From Dryomyza anilis (taxonomy: Eukaryota; Arthropoda; Insecta; Diptera; Dryomyzidae), in assembly GCA_951804985.1 (NCBI GenBank), contig OX638130.1, positions 105,350,040 through 105,414,039 on the forward strand: a stretch of DNA of 64,000 nt. Direction: 5' to 3'. Below, one piece after another: positions 1 through 10,370 of the stretch. How positions within the stretch are numbered: position 1 is the first letter of the stretch; each line of letters begins with the position of its first letter. Made by a program: the position numbers and the translations under genes. The notes under the pieces were generated by a model. The model was not told the origin of the DNA, did no database searches, and saw only the letters and a program-made list of their open reading frames with translations.

Positions 1-458
1 AACGTCAACTGATGATAGCGTTCGTCAATATTACGATTTCGTTGATCAATCGAGATTTACTAACACATTGAAAGATTTTGAAGTACGGTGTACGTTAATA
101 TTACGTATGCTATTTATTAAACTGAATTATAAAATTTAATTCCAGTTTCTTTAACAATAAACGATTCTATTTTAGTTCTTACACTGATGTCACGCACAGA
201 ACTCATTAAGTCAAATTATAAACATTGGTATTTTAAAAACGATTATATTAAAAATATTTTCCGCACGAATTTTAATGCTACAAATTCGTATTTGTATATT
301 CTATGCTTTCACAGAAGCGCCTGCCTGCCTCTTTATCAGCTTTATTTAAAAGTCCGACATCAGGTTTCGCCCTTTAATATAGACTGAAGTAAACTTTGTA
401 GTTTAGACAAATACAAGTCATAAATGTTGGTTTAAATACCCTTTACAGTCGATTTCAG
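1..458. other. Flank upstream of the cyclophilin exon array
   Basis: No coding exon is recognisable. The last ~130 bases (from about 330) resemble 880-1026: both contain a TTTAAAAG/TATAAAAG-like stretch, then TTTGTAGTTTA and TTTAAATACC just before the splice acceptor. The duplicated cyclophilin unit therefore includes upstream (probably intronic) DNA. The missing N-terminal cyclophilin exon could lie beyond the left edge of the window. Confidence 0.5.
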
Positions 459-825
459 TTGCTCACCGATGTTGCGCCCGACAAGGGGCCCTATTCTGGT
501 TTAATGAGAAATATATAATGAGAATGAAAATGAGATAAAAACTATTTTCTTCATATTCAGTTAATAATATAAAAAATAGTTTTTGTCTCAATTTCATTCT
601 CATTTTATATTTCTCATCAAACCAGAATAGTACCCCAGGGCCAGGGCTCCACATTTCATTATGTCTTGTTGAACTTTCCGAATTCCATTGGCATCGGCTA
701 TAACTACATCTGTGGCATTAACTTTTATGAGAACTTCACACTTATTAAGCACACCGGTCCCGGTGTGGCTAATGCGAGTCACAATACAAATTATTCGCTA
801 TCAGCTATTTGCATCCTGAGTCAGG
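459..825 (+). pseudogene. Decayed cyclophilin 3' exon (fourth unit)
   Basis: After a TTTCAG acceptor, the first codons read L-L-T-D-V-A-P-D-K, which resembles the L-R-A-D-V-V-P-K-T start of the intact exons downstream. A MITE interrupts it at 492-629. The reading resumes near 690 with C-G-I-N-F-Y-E-N-F-T-L-I-K-H-T-G-P-G and then A-N-A-S-H-N-T-N, matching the cyclophilin stretch around [20 protein letters not shown]. The conserved [14 protein letters not shown] core is lost, and the remainder has internal deletions. It is a relic with no plausible product. Confidence 0.75.
492..629. mobile_element. 138-bp foldback MITE with TA target duplication
   Basis: The two halves are inverted copies: TATTCTGGTTTAATGAGAAA on the left matches the reverse of the right end, which finishes in CCAGAATA. 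The element is flanked by TA on both sides (492-493, 628-629) and lies inside the decayed cyclophilin exon. It codes for nothing. The TA duplication suggests mobilisation by a Tc1/mariner-like transposase (inference). Confidence 0.8.
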
Positions 826-1026
826 ATTCCTGATTTTAACCCTAAGAAATCATAATTGTAGTTTATACGCAATCACGCAAGAGCAGAGCGTCTTATATAA
901 AAGTACGCCATCCGATTTTTACGATAAATACCGCGCTGCACCTGGCATAAAATAAGCTTTGTAGTTTATACACGAATACAAGTCTTGCATGTGGCTTTAA
1001 ATACCTCCTTTTACAAACCATTTCAG

Positions 1027-1455
1027 CTGCGCGCCGATGTTGTGCCCAAGACTGCTGAAAACTTTCGCGCCCTCTGCACCGGCGAAAAAGGCTATGGCTA
1101 TAAGGGCACCAGCTTCCATCGCGTTATACCAAGTTTCATGTGTCAAGGTGGTGATTTTACCAATCACAATGGCACTGGCGGCAAGTCTATCTATGGTACT
1201 AAATTTCAAGATGAGAATTTTCGTTTGAAACATACCGGTCCGGGTACTTTGTCCATGGCCAATGCTGGCCCCAATACCAATGGGTCGCAATTTTTTATAT
1301 GCACTGAGAAAACTGAATGGTTGGACAATAAACATGTGGTTTTTGGCAATGTGGTCGAGGGCATGGATATTGTGAAGAAGATTGAAGCATATGGTACTAA
1401 TTCGGGAAAACCCAAGAAGAAGGTGCTTATATCAGATTGTGGTGCACTCGATTGA
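1027..1455 (+). CDS. Cyclophilin-type peptidyl-prolyl isomerase, 3' exon 1 (partial gene)
   Basis: This is the catalytic part of a cyclophilin A-like peptidyl-prolyl cis-trans isomerase, which would catalyse proline isomerisation and bind cyclosporin. It is visible from [14 protein letters not shown] to the stop at 1453-1455 (142 codons). Active-site motifs are complete: [15 protein letters not shown] (the Arg, Phe, Met and Gln of the pocket), [14 protein letters not shown], and the W-L-D-N-K-H loop. The first ~25 residues of the family (the strand ending in GRIVMEL) are absent. The exon begins at a TTTCAG acceptor in phase 0, and no in-frame ATG lies nearby, so an upstream exon is required. 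AATAAA is at 1512-1517. It could be an alternative terminal exon, a gene whose first exon lies upstream of the window, or a non-functional duplicate with an intact frame. Confidence 0.85.
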   Translation: MRADVVPKTAENFRALCTGEKGYGYKGTSFHRVIPSFMCQGGDFTNHNGTGGKSIYGTKFQDENFRLKHTGPGTLSMANAGPNTNGSQFFICTEKTEWLDNKHVVFGNVVEGMDIVKKIEAYGTNSGKPKKKVLISDCGALD

Positions 1456-1815
1456 AACATTGGTTTTACAAAAGAAACATTAAAAAACTTGATTTTTTTC
1501 TACATTTCATGAATAAATAAAAATAATTCTTTGTTAGTTACTTATAATGATTTTTTGTTTTTTTTTGATGGATTATTTTAATTTAAATCTTATATATTTA
1601 ACACCTATAGCAAAAATATATAAAGAATAGTTGTTAATTTTAAAAGGTCTTTGTCATTCCCTGTTTGTTTTTTTTGTATTGTGTGTAAAATACATGTTGT
1701 ATGTACGCTTTTTATAATTGCTTCACCCATTCTCATAGCATTCCATATGTCATATAGTTTTTGTTTTAAGCAATCGATTTCAGTGCCATTTGCAAACAGT
1801 TAAGTTTCATTGCAG

Positions 1816-2244
1816 CTGCGTAAAGATGTGGTGCCCAAGACCGCTGAGAACTTTCGTCTGCTGTGCACCGGAAAAAAGGGCTACGGCTACAAGGGTTGCA
1901 CCCTGCATCGTGTCATTCCCAATTTTATGTGTCAGGGTGGCGATTTTACCAAGCACGATGGCACCGGCGGCAAGTCCATCTATGGCACCACCTTCAAAGA
2001 TGAGAATTTCAAATTGAAACACACCGGACCGGGCATTATGTCGATGGCCAATGCAGGACCCAACACCAATGGGTCACAATTTTTTATATGTACCGTAAAG
2101 ACGGCCTGGTTGGATGGTCAACATGTAGTTTTCGGACAGGTTATCGAGGGCATGGATGTTGTGCGCACACTCGAATCGTTTGGCTGCGCCGCAGGCAGCC
2201 CCTTAAAACAATTGGTTATCGCTGATTGTGGCGAATTGAAATAA
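1816..2244 (+). CDS. Cyclophilin-type peptidyl-prolyl isomerase, 3' exon 2 (partial gene)
   Basis: Second exon of the array: open for 143 codons from L-R-K-D-V-V-P-K-T to the TAA at 2242-2244, directly after a CATTGCAG acceptor in phase 0. It keeps the cyclophilin pocket ([37 protein letters not shown]). It is the most diverged of the three: the Phe before HRVIP is Leu, and the C-terminal part reads [13 protein letters not shown]. No in-frame ATG precedes it and no N-terminal exon is seen in the 360 bases upstream. The divergence with an open frame argues for age plus some constraint (inference). Confidence 0.82.
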   Translation: MRKDVVPKTAENFRLLCTGKKGYGYKGCTLHRVIPNFMCQGGDFTKHDGTGGKSIYGTTFKDENFKLKHTGPGIMSMANAGPNTNGSQFFICTVKTAWLDGQHVVFGQVIEGMDVVRTLESFGCAAGSPLKQLVIADCGELK

Positions 2245-2468
2245 TTAAATGCTCATGTGTTACCGATCTGTTAAAAGTTGTGTATTTCGTTTTATAAAAT
2301 TAAAATAGAACAAATATATATTTTCTAAAATGTATTTGTTTGGTTTATAAAATAGTTTTTTTCTCTTATTTCTTTGTTGTGGCATCTTTGTTATTTTAAT
2401 CTCGCATATTTTTAGGCTCAAATTGCATTTTGCATTTAGGCTCTTTGTGCTTCTTGTTCTCATTGCAG

Positions 2469-2894
2469 CTGCGCGTCGATGTTGTACCCAAAACTGCCGA
2501 AAACTTTCGCGCTCTCTGCACCGGCGAAAAGGGTTTCGGCTATAAGGGCTCCACCTTTCATCGCGTTATACCGAATTTCATGTGTCAGGGTGGCGATTTT
2601 ACCGCACACAATGGCACCGGCGGCAAATCGATCTATGGCAATAAGTTCGATGATGAAAATTTCAATATGCGTCACATTGAGCCGGGCATTTTGTCCATGG
2701 CAAATGCAGGTCCGAACACGAATGGCTCGCAGTTCTTTATAACCACTGTGAAGACCGCCTGGCTGGATAATCGTCATGTGGTGTTTGGCAAAGTGGTCGA
2801 AGGCATCGATGTGGTGAAAAAGATCGAAGCATTGGGCAGTCAATCGGGCAAGCCGTCGAAGAAGATCATCATCGAAGATTGTGGTCAATTGTAA
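2469..2894 (+). CDS. Cyclophilin-type peptidyl-prolyl isomerase, 3' exon 3 (partial gene)
   Basis: Third exon of the array, again starting right after CATTGCAG in phase 0 and open for 142 codons (L-R-V-D-V-V-P-K-T to the TAA at 2892-2894). The cyclophilin core is intact: [35 protein letters not shown]. The usual HTGPG reads H-I-E-P-G, and FICT reads F-I-T-T. AATAAA at 2930-2935 is a likely polyadenylation signal. As with its neighbours, the N-terminal exon is missing from the window. The 225 bases between the previous stop and this acceptor hold no recognisable promoter or exon. Confidence 0.84.
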   Translation: MRVDVVPKTAENFRALCTGEKGFGYKGSTFHRVIPNFMCQGGDFTAHNGTGGKSIYGNKFDDENFNMRHIEPGILSMANAGPNTNGSQFFITTVKTAWLDNRHVVFGKVVEGIDVVKKIEALGSQSGKPSKKIIIEDCGQL

Positions 2895-3293
2895 AATGTA
2901 CAAGTTTTCTGGAAAAATCAAAAGTATTAAATAAAGCAGGTGCGGTGCTACGGCAAAGTGAAATCTTTCTGAAAAAAAAAATGTTTTTGTTCCTTCTGTA
3001 AACCCTGGATTGGTTTTAATTAATAAAAACTGCTAGAGAAAACTATTTTGTTTCATTTTATTGCATTTATTATATTTCAACGGATTATTTTAAATCCAAA
3101 GAATTTGTTTGTATCATGGTACTGCTTTGTATCATAGTACAGCTGATAAGTAGTACAAATCTATAAAGACAATAATGCTATAAATTAGCCTTATTAAACA
3201 ATTTATGTTTTAGAAATAGAACCAGCTACTTTAAACAGCAATGTAAAAAATTCAAAAATTAATTTAGTCAAGGACCTTGAGGTAAAGTATTAT
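2895..3293. other. Spacer between cyclophilin array and transporter
   Basis: AT-rich DNA without coding potential. A short imperfect repeat (GTATCATGGTACTGC / GTATCATAGTACAGC) lies near 3112-3143. From 3213 the sequence is shared with 11026 onward and marks the start of the segmental duplication. Confidence 0.5.
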
Positions 3294-3363
3294 TTTATTG
3301 TTTTTCTTTTCAAATATGTGCCAGCATTATTTAAATGACATTTTTGTCTTAAAGATGGAGGTA

Positions 3364-6000
3364 TCATATTCGCTGCTGCACATCAGTCTTTGGAGTTTTG
3401 TTGCGCGGAAACAACAGCGACAAACCGCCCGCCACCAGCAAGGAACCCGCCGAGCTGTATAGCGCTGCCGAACAATTTGTCGCAATTAGTGCACCCAGCA
3501 CATTGCTGCCTGTAACGCTGCCAATACGTCCGGCCATTAAAGAAATACAAACGGCCATTGCTCTGCAGAAATTTGAGAGAAATATTTGTTTTAGAATTTC
3601 AAACAAAACTAAGTTTTTAATAAGTTTACCTCAAATTTGTCGGATAAATATCCACGACAATCACATTCACCACCAAGGTAGCCAAGCCACAGCATAGTAA
3701 AACCACAAAAAGATAAATGGCAACCAGTGGAATATTTATAACTAACGACAGAAATCCGCAACCACCACAAACGATCAGAATTGTAACTGAAATTCAATTT
3801 GCTATTACTAGAACTTAATATTTATACTGTGTATTTAATATTTGAACTTACATAGTATAGGAATACGTCCAAATTTACCAATGGCATAGCTGACAGTCAA
3901 CAAAAGCGTTACATATATCACTTCCAACACCATGGTATGTTGATAGGTAGAGATTTCCAATGTCTCCACACAGCCAACCGCATCCGACTAAGACAGAGGA
4001 GAAGAATTTAATATAAATAAGCACTAAATCAAATGAGAAATGTTACCTCATTGTCGGACATGCTAAAATTTGCCAACTGCGTCTGATCCAACATATCACA
4101 CATCAGACAATTCGTATCGGGAAAACGTTGCGTATACTGCATGGCTCTGTTGAGTATATAGGGGAACCACATGTAGACACCGTGTGCCGTGAAGAAAATG
4201 ATGAATTGTATGAAACTGGCCAGCAGTGTTTTACGCAAATGCGTGCGTTGGAAGAGCGGTGCTGTTTGATGCCACATCGAGATCAAGAGTGCTTGGACAA
4301 CATTCTTTTTGTTGCTGTTGCTAGTAATGTATGGGCGTTCTGTGGGTGTCTCCTGATCGGGTAGAAGTGTTGTAATCTATAAAGAGTAATATAAATACAA
4401 TTGTAATATTGAAGGCGTTATTTTAAAGAGCTTCAAAAAATAATAGAACTTGTAAAAAAAAAAATAAAATAAGACCAATAAAATAAGAACAATAGAATAA
4501 AAAACAATCATATTGAGGACAAATAGAAATAGTAAAAATATAAATAAAATATATAGAGCAATTATACAAAGATCAATTATATAAATAGCAATAGTACATA
4601 TCTAGAGCAATAAAATAACAAGAGAAATAATTAAAATATAAATAATTAAAAAAAAAAAAAACAATAAAATAGAAAGCGCAGATGTATAAAGAACAATAGA
4701 AGTAAGCTAAGTATAAAGTTCAATAACATGGGAAGCAATAGTATATAGATGAGAAGCAATTGCCAATAGTATAATATTGTTAAGGACAATAGTATAAAGA
4801 GATATCAAATAAAAATACCAAGTGTATATAAAATATAAAAATCAATACGATGAAAAGCCAATAGTTTAAAATACAATAAAAAAATTATTCAAAAGACACG
4901 AGGAATAAAATCAATAAAAATTCAGCTAGATCTTTCGCTTTCTGAATTGAATCACAATTACCAACTATTCCTAATTATAAAAATTATTAAAAGTAGATAT
5001 TTTTCATTTAAAGTTCGTTATGAGAGCTGAATATTGATTGATATATATTATATATAATACGATTTAATCTATTTAATTTCTACTTTCAAAAATTATCACT
5101 TACCCCAATGCTACTCTCCGCTGACTTGGCGGAGACTCCTTTTCTATTACGATTGAAAACATCCTTAATCACCGCTAATGCCTCCTCATTTCGTCCCACC
5201 GTCAACAGATACTTGGGACTCTCGGGCAGTCGAAACATAAACAAACCACATACGAATCCCGGAAAACCGCAAGCTATCAAATATACACGCCACGGCTTAT
5301 AGACGATATTTAGAAAAGGCACATATAACGACCAGCGCTGATTGATGAAAACCCAGGCAAATATCGGAAAGAAAACAGTAATGATAGCGCTTATAAATGC
5401 AGCAGATAAAATGGCACGATTGCGATATTTCGAACAATGAAATTCGCCCAGATAAGCGAATATAGTAGCAGAACCGGATGAAAGCCTGTAAGTAGTTTTA
5501 ATTAATATTTAGTTTCATTAAAATTATATAAAAATAAACTTACATTACACCATTTAAAAAACGCATCACCAAAAGCATCCAAAAGTTCGATGAAAAACTA
5601 GAAATCACGGTTATCAAAAATGTGAGCAACAGACCAGGTTGTATGATACGCTTGCGACCCGTAGTGTCAGCCAGAAAACCCCATAGATGTGAACTGCATA
5701 TGATGCCAATAAAACTAATGGCGCCTATTAGACCCTGCTGCTGATTGGACAACTGTAGATCACACTCCAAGACGGGCAGCACAAAACTAATGCCCTCCGA
5801 TTCAAGCAACACATTATTAATGATCATACCCGAGATGATGATAATGAAATAATTAAATTTTCCAAAGTCTACAAAAAAAAAAAACAACGAGAACTGTAAT
5901 TTTAGCAACAACTAAAATATTAGAACTTCTCACTGGTTTTTTCCAAGGCCTCCTCTATGGTGGCGGCGGCGGTGGTCTGCACCGCTTCCAGTTTGCCCAT
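3364..6000 (-). CDS. SV2/SVOP-like major facilitator transporter, copy A (7 exons)
   Basis: Minus-strand gene. Exons by GT-AG splicing: 5934-6000, 5544-5868, 5104-5485, 4047-4376, 3852-3987, 3630-3786, 3364-3562. These sum to 1596 nt, in frame throughout, giving 531 aa. It should be a 12-span plasma-membrane or vesicle transporter of the SV2/organic-cation branch of the MFS; the substrate is unknown. Visible marks: start MGKLEAVQ; MFS motif A (GFLADTTGRKR, ~86-96) after TM2; Y-L-G-E-F in TM4; PESPKYLL (~218-225) after TM6; a long loop with C-L-M-C-D before TM8; and V-V-D-I-Y-P-T-N-L-R-A-M-A (~457-469), typical of SV2-like proteins. The minus-strand poly(A) signal is at 3294-3299. No TATA box is obvious. 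A close paralogue lies at 11180-19395. Confidence 0.9.
4377..5103. repeat. Intron 3 of transporter A, A-rich degenerate repeats
   Basis: 727-bp intron. About 4440-4900 consists of degenerate units around ACAATAGTATAAA / AATAAAATAAGA, strongly A-rich on the plus strand (T-rich in the transcript). Intron 3 of copy B begins with a shorter version (12240-12560), so the tract predates the duplication. Confidence 0.6.
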
Positions 6001-7071
6001 TTCTTTGCTTGATTTGTTGCCAGAGTCTTTGTGTTAATTTTTAATGCAGCGCGACAGACCACCACACGACGTTTCAGCCAATGTTACTGTTTTGATCAAG
6101 ACGATTTAAAACTGTCTTCCAAATGTGGTCTGCTTTTAAATACTATGTTTAACGTAGGAAACGCGCATTTTTTCGTGGTTTATGATGTACATTTTAATCT
6201 CGCAGACAGCTTAACCAAATAGTTGTATTTTTTCGCTGAATTGTGCAGCACATTATGCCGATGGTTATTGGACACGAGCTTAAGAATGGCGCGTATAACA
6301 TATATTTGTGTGTTCTATCTATATGTGAGATGATAAATTATGTTGTGTGATGTTGAGATGTTATAAAAAAAACGCCACTAAATTCATTTTATGCTATACT
6401 AGGCGAAGTTTATACTTTTTTGTTATAGCATTCTGTAGATATTTAAAGTAAAATCTATTTTTTATAATTTTATTTAAATTTTATAAATATTATATTAATT
6501 TAAAAAATAAAATAAAAGATCTAAATTGTATAATTAATAATAATAATAGTTTGGCGCTACAGTCCTGTAAGAACTTAGACCGAGCTCTCTCTCACCATGT
6601 TTATATAGAAAATATATTATAGAAAAATGTTCTCTATGAAATGATGTTGTTAGCCCCAGTCGAGACTTGAACATGGCATCTTTCGGCTCGCGGTTCAATG
6701 CACTAAACTCTAGAGCTACCGACGCTAGAATTCAAGGGTTAATATAATTTAATTCATCTAAATTTAGATTCTAAAATGTAGCTATAACTTATAGTCGTTC
6801 TCTATCGTCATTGTCGTACGAATTTGTTGAATTGTTTATGATTTCAAACATTCCGCCGCACTCACTCACTAGAATATCTATACTTTCTATGTTTTGTTAA
6901 ATTAAGGATTATTTTTATTTGACTTAGCATTAGAGATAGCATATATAACTTTCATCATCAAGCTACTTCTAGCATCGCAACACAGCAGCAAGTAATTTCT
7001 TTTATTTAAATGTTCAAAATTTTCCTATTTTAATTGCTGTAGATAAACATAATAGAAGCGTTGCTGCTGCA
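6001..7071. other. 5' flank of transporter A
   Basis: Non-coding and alignable with 19396-20540 upstream of copy B (for example TGTGCAGCACATTATGCCGA and TTAAGGATTATT). It contains a short SINE at 6536-6725 that copy B lacks. No TATA box or further exon could be assigned. Confidence 0.5.
6536..6725 (-). mobile_element. tRNA-derived SINE (family A), internally deleted copy
   Basis: Reverse-oriented copy: the tail (ATT)n is at 6536, and the tRNA-like head ends near 6725 (GTAGCTCTAGAG ~ A box, TTCAAGTCTCG ~ B box). The middle of the consensus seen at 9951-10258 is missing. It is flanked by TATAATT (6529-6535) and TAGAATT (6726-6732), and copy B has the empty site (near 19934). It therefore inserted after, or on only one side of, the segmental duplication. 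Confidence 0.75.
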
Positions 7072-7843
7072 CAGTGGTCTGAGAATGCCATCTGATGGTC
7101 AAAAATCTGTAACTTTTGATCGGCTATAATCATAGATGAATGGGGCTACAAATACATAATTGAAAAAAATATCTTAACCAATTTGTTTCCGTGATAATAT
7201 TAGCTGCGTTTTTTTTTCATAGCGATTGAACACAAATGTGAAAAAAACGCTTATACTGAACCTAATTCTTTCACTATTTCAAAACAGATGGCTCCACTCT
7301 GTTTCTGAGCAGCAAACATTTTATATGTATCCAGGGATCGCAGACAAAATAATATTTGTTACGTTTAATTTTTATTTTGCATAAAAAACTAAAAAAAGCG
7401 ACAAAGTATAAACGTGGTAATGGTTACCATTCTTTCCAAATGAATAATAATGTTTTTATGTCAAACCAATTCCAATTGCAAGCCCTGGTTTCTGCTGAAT
7501 TTAAAAAGCTTTCAAAAAATAGATTGAGGCGGCATCTATGAAACGTAGCAAACACTAGAAAACGTATAAGCTAATTTCACAACCACCAAATTTTTAGTTT
7601 AAATGAATTGAACCAGTTGCCATGTTGGTTCAATTGTTGTTTTTGCTTTACGTATAAAATTTGAACTGAAGTTCAATTTGAACCAGTTCAAGTATGAAAA
7701 CAAAACGCAGCTATTGAGTTTAAAAAGTTAAAAACAAAATTTATTTTTCCAGAGGCAATTTTTATTTTGGAAAAAAAAATGTATGTTTTAAACAACAAAT
7801 TTAATGACAGCGCGACATTGTGTCGCGTTGACGTGGATCACTG
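7072..7843. mobile_element. 772-bp insertion with CAGTG...CACTG ends
   Basis: The paralogous block reads straight across this point (near 20568), so the segment is inserted in copy A only. Its ends are short inverted repeats, CACAGTGGTC on the left and GATCACTGTG on the right, as in non-autonomous hAT elements. The flanking duplication is not clean: both sides are runs of TGC/CGT triplets. No coding sequence is recognised inside. Confidence 0.55.
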
Positions 7844-8280
7844 TGCGTCGTCGTATTTATATAATTTTGTTTTAATCTAATACTTTAGGCCCCTAAGTTC
7901 ACGCCAAAAATATAAGTTAAACGCTCAAGGTAGCTGGTGCTGCGATATTTATGGATTTCACACTTATGTCGTGTGCATTTGTGTATAATATTAAATTAAA
8001 TTGATTTCGGTAGCGCCTTTGATAAAAGACAGTCGACATTCCAAGGTTTATTGAATGGGTTAAAGGCAAACATTGATTGATAAACCTACCGACGCACCGT
8101 GGGGCATGGAGTACCAAAAGTTAGTGAAAACCTGAAGTTGTGTTATTTTTAGAAAAATAAGTATGAGGATTGACTAATATTGCATAAATATTTAATAATC
8201 GACATTTAGATGTAGATTTCTAAAAGTAGTCGTGGTACCTCCCATACAACCAAAAATGGTTGAAATTTTTAATATCAGTA
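7844..8280. other. Distal end of duplication block A
   Basis: Non-coding. It aligns with 20570-20757 (AAACGCTCAAGGTAGCTG, GCATTTGTGTATAA) up to about 8044. After that the sequence is unique to this block and nothing recognisable is seen. Confidence 0.45.
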
Positions 8281-8500
8281 CACTCAGAAAAAAATACTAT
8301 ATAAATAATAGTTTTTTACTATTAAACATTGTCAATAGGATAAATTATTATTTTAATCGGAAAATACCATTAAATACTACAAAATACCATGACATTTCCA
8401 TTGAGTTTATATGAAAATATTTATTTTTTGTATACTATTAAATCAATAATTGTCCCATTGACCAATTTTAATGGGATTTGAGGGAATTTTTTTCTGGGTG
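8281..8500. mobile_element. 220-bp MITE, CACTCAGAAAA termini, TA duplication
   Basis: The left end CACTCAGAAAAAAAT and right end ATTTTTTTCTGGGTG are inverted repeats, flanked by TA at 8279-8280 and 8501-8502. The interior is AT-rich with ACTATTAAA motifs. The termini resemble those of the elements at 9208, 28127 and 37628. No coding capacity; probably Tc1/mariner-type non-autonomous. Confidence 0.7.
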
Positions 8501-8741
8501 TATAAATGGTCGGTCGCCGAAATGTGAATAATTCCGAAAAGAAAAAAAATTTCATTAGTGTTTGGAAACGCATAATATGTGAAGTATAATAACAATATAT
8601 TCAGTTTTCCGGAGCATGCTCGGAACGTTTTTGTTTTTATCTTTCTAAATGGCAAATAATTTAAAAAAAAAATAAAAAAAAGTTAATTTACTGCAGCCAT
8701 TGTTTTAATCTAAAGTATGAACAATTCCCAACACAATAATA

Positions 8742-9046
8742 ATAATAATAGTTTGGCACTACAGTTCTATAAGAACTTAGGTCGAGCTCTCTCACCATTT
8801 TGAGCTGTGCGTGTTATATTTGTACTCAATGTGGTGGGACCTACAGTTTATTGCCGAATCCGAACGGCGGGTGAGAGCTTTTCATAGGCAATGTTTTTAC
8901 TCTCGGAGGTTTGCCATTTACTACCGAGAGGTAGCGCGGTATAGAAAAATGTTTCTGTGAAAAGATGTTGTTAGCCCCAGTCCAGGCTTGAACCGGGGAC
9001 CTTTCGGCTCGTAGTCCAACGCACTAACCACTGAGCTACCGCGGCT
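8742..9046 (-). mobile_element. tRNA-derived SINE (family A), full-length
   Basis: Reverse copy with the (AAT)n tail at the left and the tRNA-like head at the right. On the minus strand the head has GTAGCTCAGTGG (Pol III A box) and GGTTCAAGCC (B box). It is bounded by the 9-bp direct repeat ACAATAATA at 8733-8741 and 9047-9055. The body carries the family block GCGCTACCTCTCGG and the tail-proximal block with GAGAGAGCTCG. Confidence 0.85.
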
Positions 9047-9207
9047 ACAATAATATTGCAAAAACTTTATAAATACAAACTTTATAAATAACATTACAAA
9101 AAAAAAAGTTTGTATGATTTTTAAAACTAACGTTTCAAAAATCAATTTTTTTTTCTTGCAATTGTTTTCATTGCCCGCGCTGAAATTAAACTATTTCCCA
9201 GTTTCCA

Positions 9208-10370
9208 CACCCAGAAAAAAACATGGTAAATTAATTTTATTTAAATAGAAAAACAATAATTTATACTATTAAAATTGGTCATTAGGATGCGTCCCATTAA
9301 TTCAGTAATATTGGAACTGTTAATACAATATTTAGTTGCACCATAAATTTTATAATGTGCTCCTTTAATTACAATAAGCAAAACCTATAAATATTTAATG
9401 ATACGTAATTTTATAGTATAGTCAAATTACATTTTTCAATTAATTTATTAAAACAAAAGTGGATTTTAGTTAATTTACTGTATAATTTACTGTATAATTT
9501 ATTTTAATTAAATGTCGAAATTGAATTTCAAAAATCACACACATAAATGGACACTTCAAAAGGTTATAGCACATTCAATGTTCGCTTCAGTTTCCAATAC
9601 TTGAGTCTGCATTTAGAGTCCGTCGTAGAAGTCCGATTTATTATCTGTTATAAATAGAAAATAGATAAATATAGGAATTTACATTAAATACATTAAGTCC
9701 TTACCAATGTCGCGATTAATTATGTGGATAATTACAAAAATAAAATGCATGCGACCATTTTGAGCAAAGACAAACACGCTGCATGACGTACAAAACGAAC
9801 AAGTTTATATTCGTGTTTATGTTTTTTATGCCACGTTTATTATTCTAGGAGGAAACCATTAAAACAATAGTATTTATTCATTTAAAAATAATAATATTGA
9901 AATATTTAGATTTATGGTACTGAATTTTTCGAATACTATCAAATTAAGTATCCGCGGTAGCTCAGTGGTTATTGCGTTGGACTGCGAGCCGAAAGGTCCT
10001 CGGTTCAAGCCTGGACTGGGGCTAACAACATCTTTTCATACAAACATTTTTCTATACCGCGCTACTTCTCGGCAGTAAATGGCAAACCTCCGAGAGTAAA
10101 AACATTTCCTATGAAAAGCTCTCACCCGCCGTTCGGATTCGGCAATAAACTGTAGGTCCCACCACATTGAGTACAAATATAACACGCACAGCTCAAAATG
10201 GTGAGAGAGCTCGGCCTAAGTTCTTATAGAACTGTAGTGCCAAACTATTATTATTATTTATCAAATTAATTAGAAAACTTTTGATTCAAAAAGAAAAAAC
10301 TATTAATTCATGAAACATAAGATTAATGGTCTTACCATTAAGTACTTAATGGGACACTTTCTTCTGAGTG
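9208..10370. mobile_element. MITE-like element with CACCCAGAAAAAA ends, host of a nested SINE
   Basis: The left end CACCCAGAAAAAAACATGG and right end ATGGGACACTTTCTTCTGAGTG are imperfect inverted termini of the same family as 8281-8500. The interior is AT-rich (repeated TATAATTTACTG, ACCATTAA) and non-coding. A SINE occupies 9951-10258, so the unnested length is about 840 bp. The flanks are CA rather than TA, which makes the exact ends uncertain. Confidence 0.55.
9951..10258 (+). mobile_element. tRNA-derived SINE (family A), full-length
   Basis: Best forward copy: head TCCGCGGTAGCTCAGTGG (A box) and GGTTCAAGCC (B box), an unrelated ~180-bp body, and a TTATTATTATT tail. It is flanked by a 14-bp target duplication, TATCAAATTAAGTA (9937-9950) and TATCAAATTAATTA (10259-10272), with one mismatch. 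It would be transcribed by RNA polymerase III and mobilised by a LINE in trans (known for tRNA SINEs). Confidence 0.9.

Larger units (their letters stand above)
3213..8044. repeat. Segmental duplication, block A
   Basis: This block carries transporter A plus flanks and is paralogous to 11026-20757. Homology is read from the shared start (ACCAGCTACTTTAAA, 3' of the gene), through all seven exons, the upstream TTTGCTTGATTT region, and as far as GACATTCCAA (near 8035-8044 and 20748-20757). The coding exons are nearly identical, while the introns and flanks have diverged and collected separate insertions. Confidence 0.85.

Noticed and set aside
880..1026. TATATAAAAG as a promoter for the first cyclophilin exon
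   Set aside because: No exon with an ATG and donor fits between it and the acceptor at 1026, and the same stretch is duplicated upstream of the relic, so it is probably intronic.
2460..2921. 153-codon frame antisense to the third cyclophilin exon
   Set aside because: Arises from the strong codon pattern of the sense exon; no independent evidence.
9951..10022. Functional tRNA gene
   Set aside because: The A and B boxes are good, but the stems pair poorly and the sequence recurs with a common body and tail; it is the head of a SINE.
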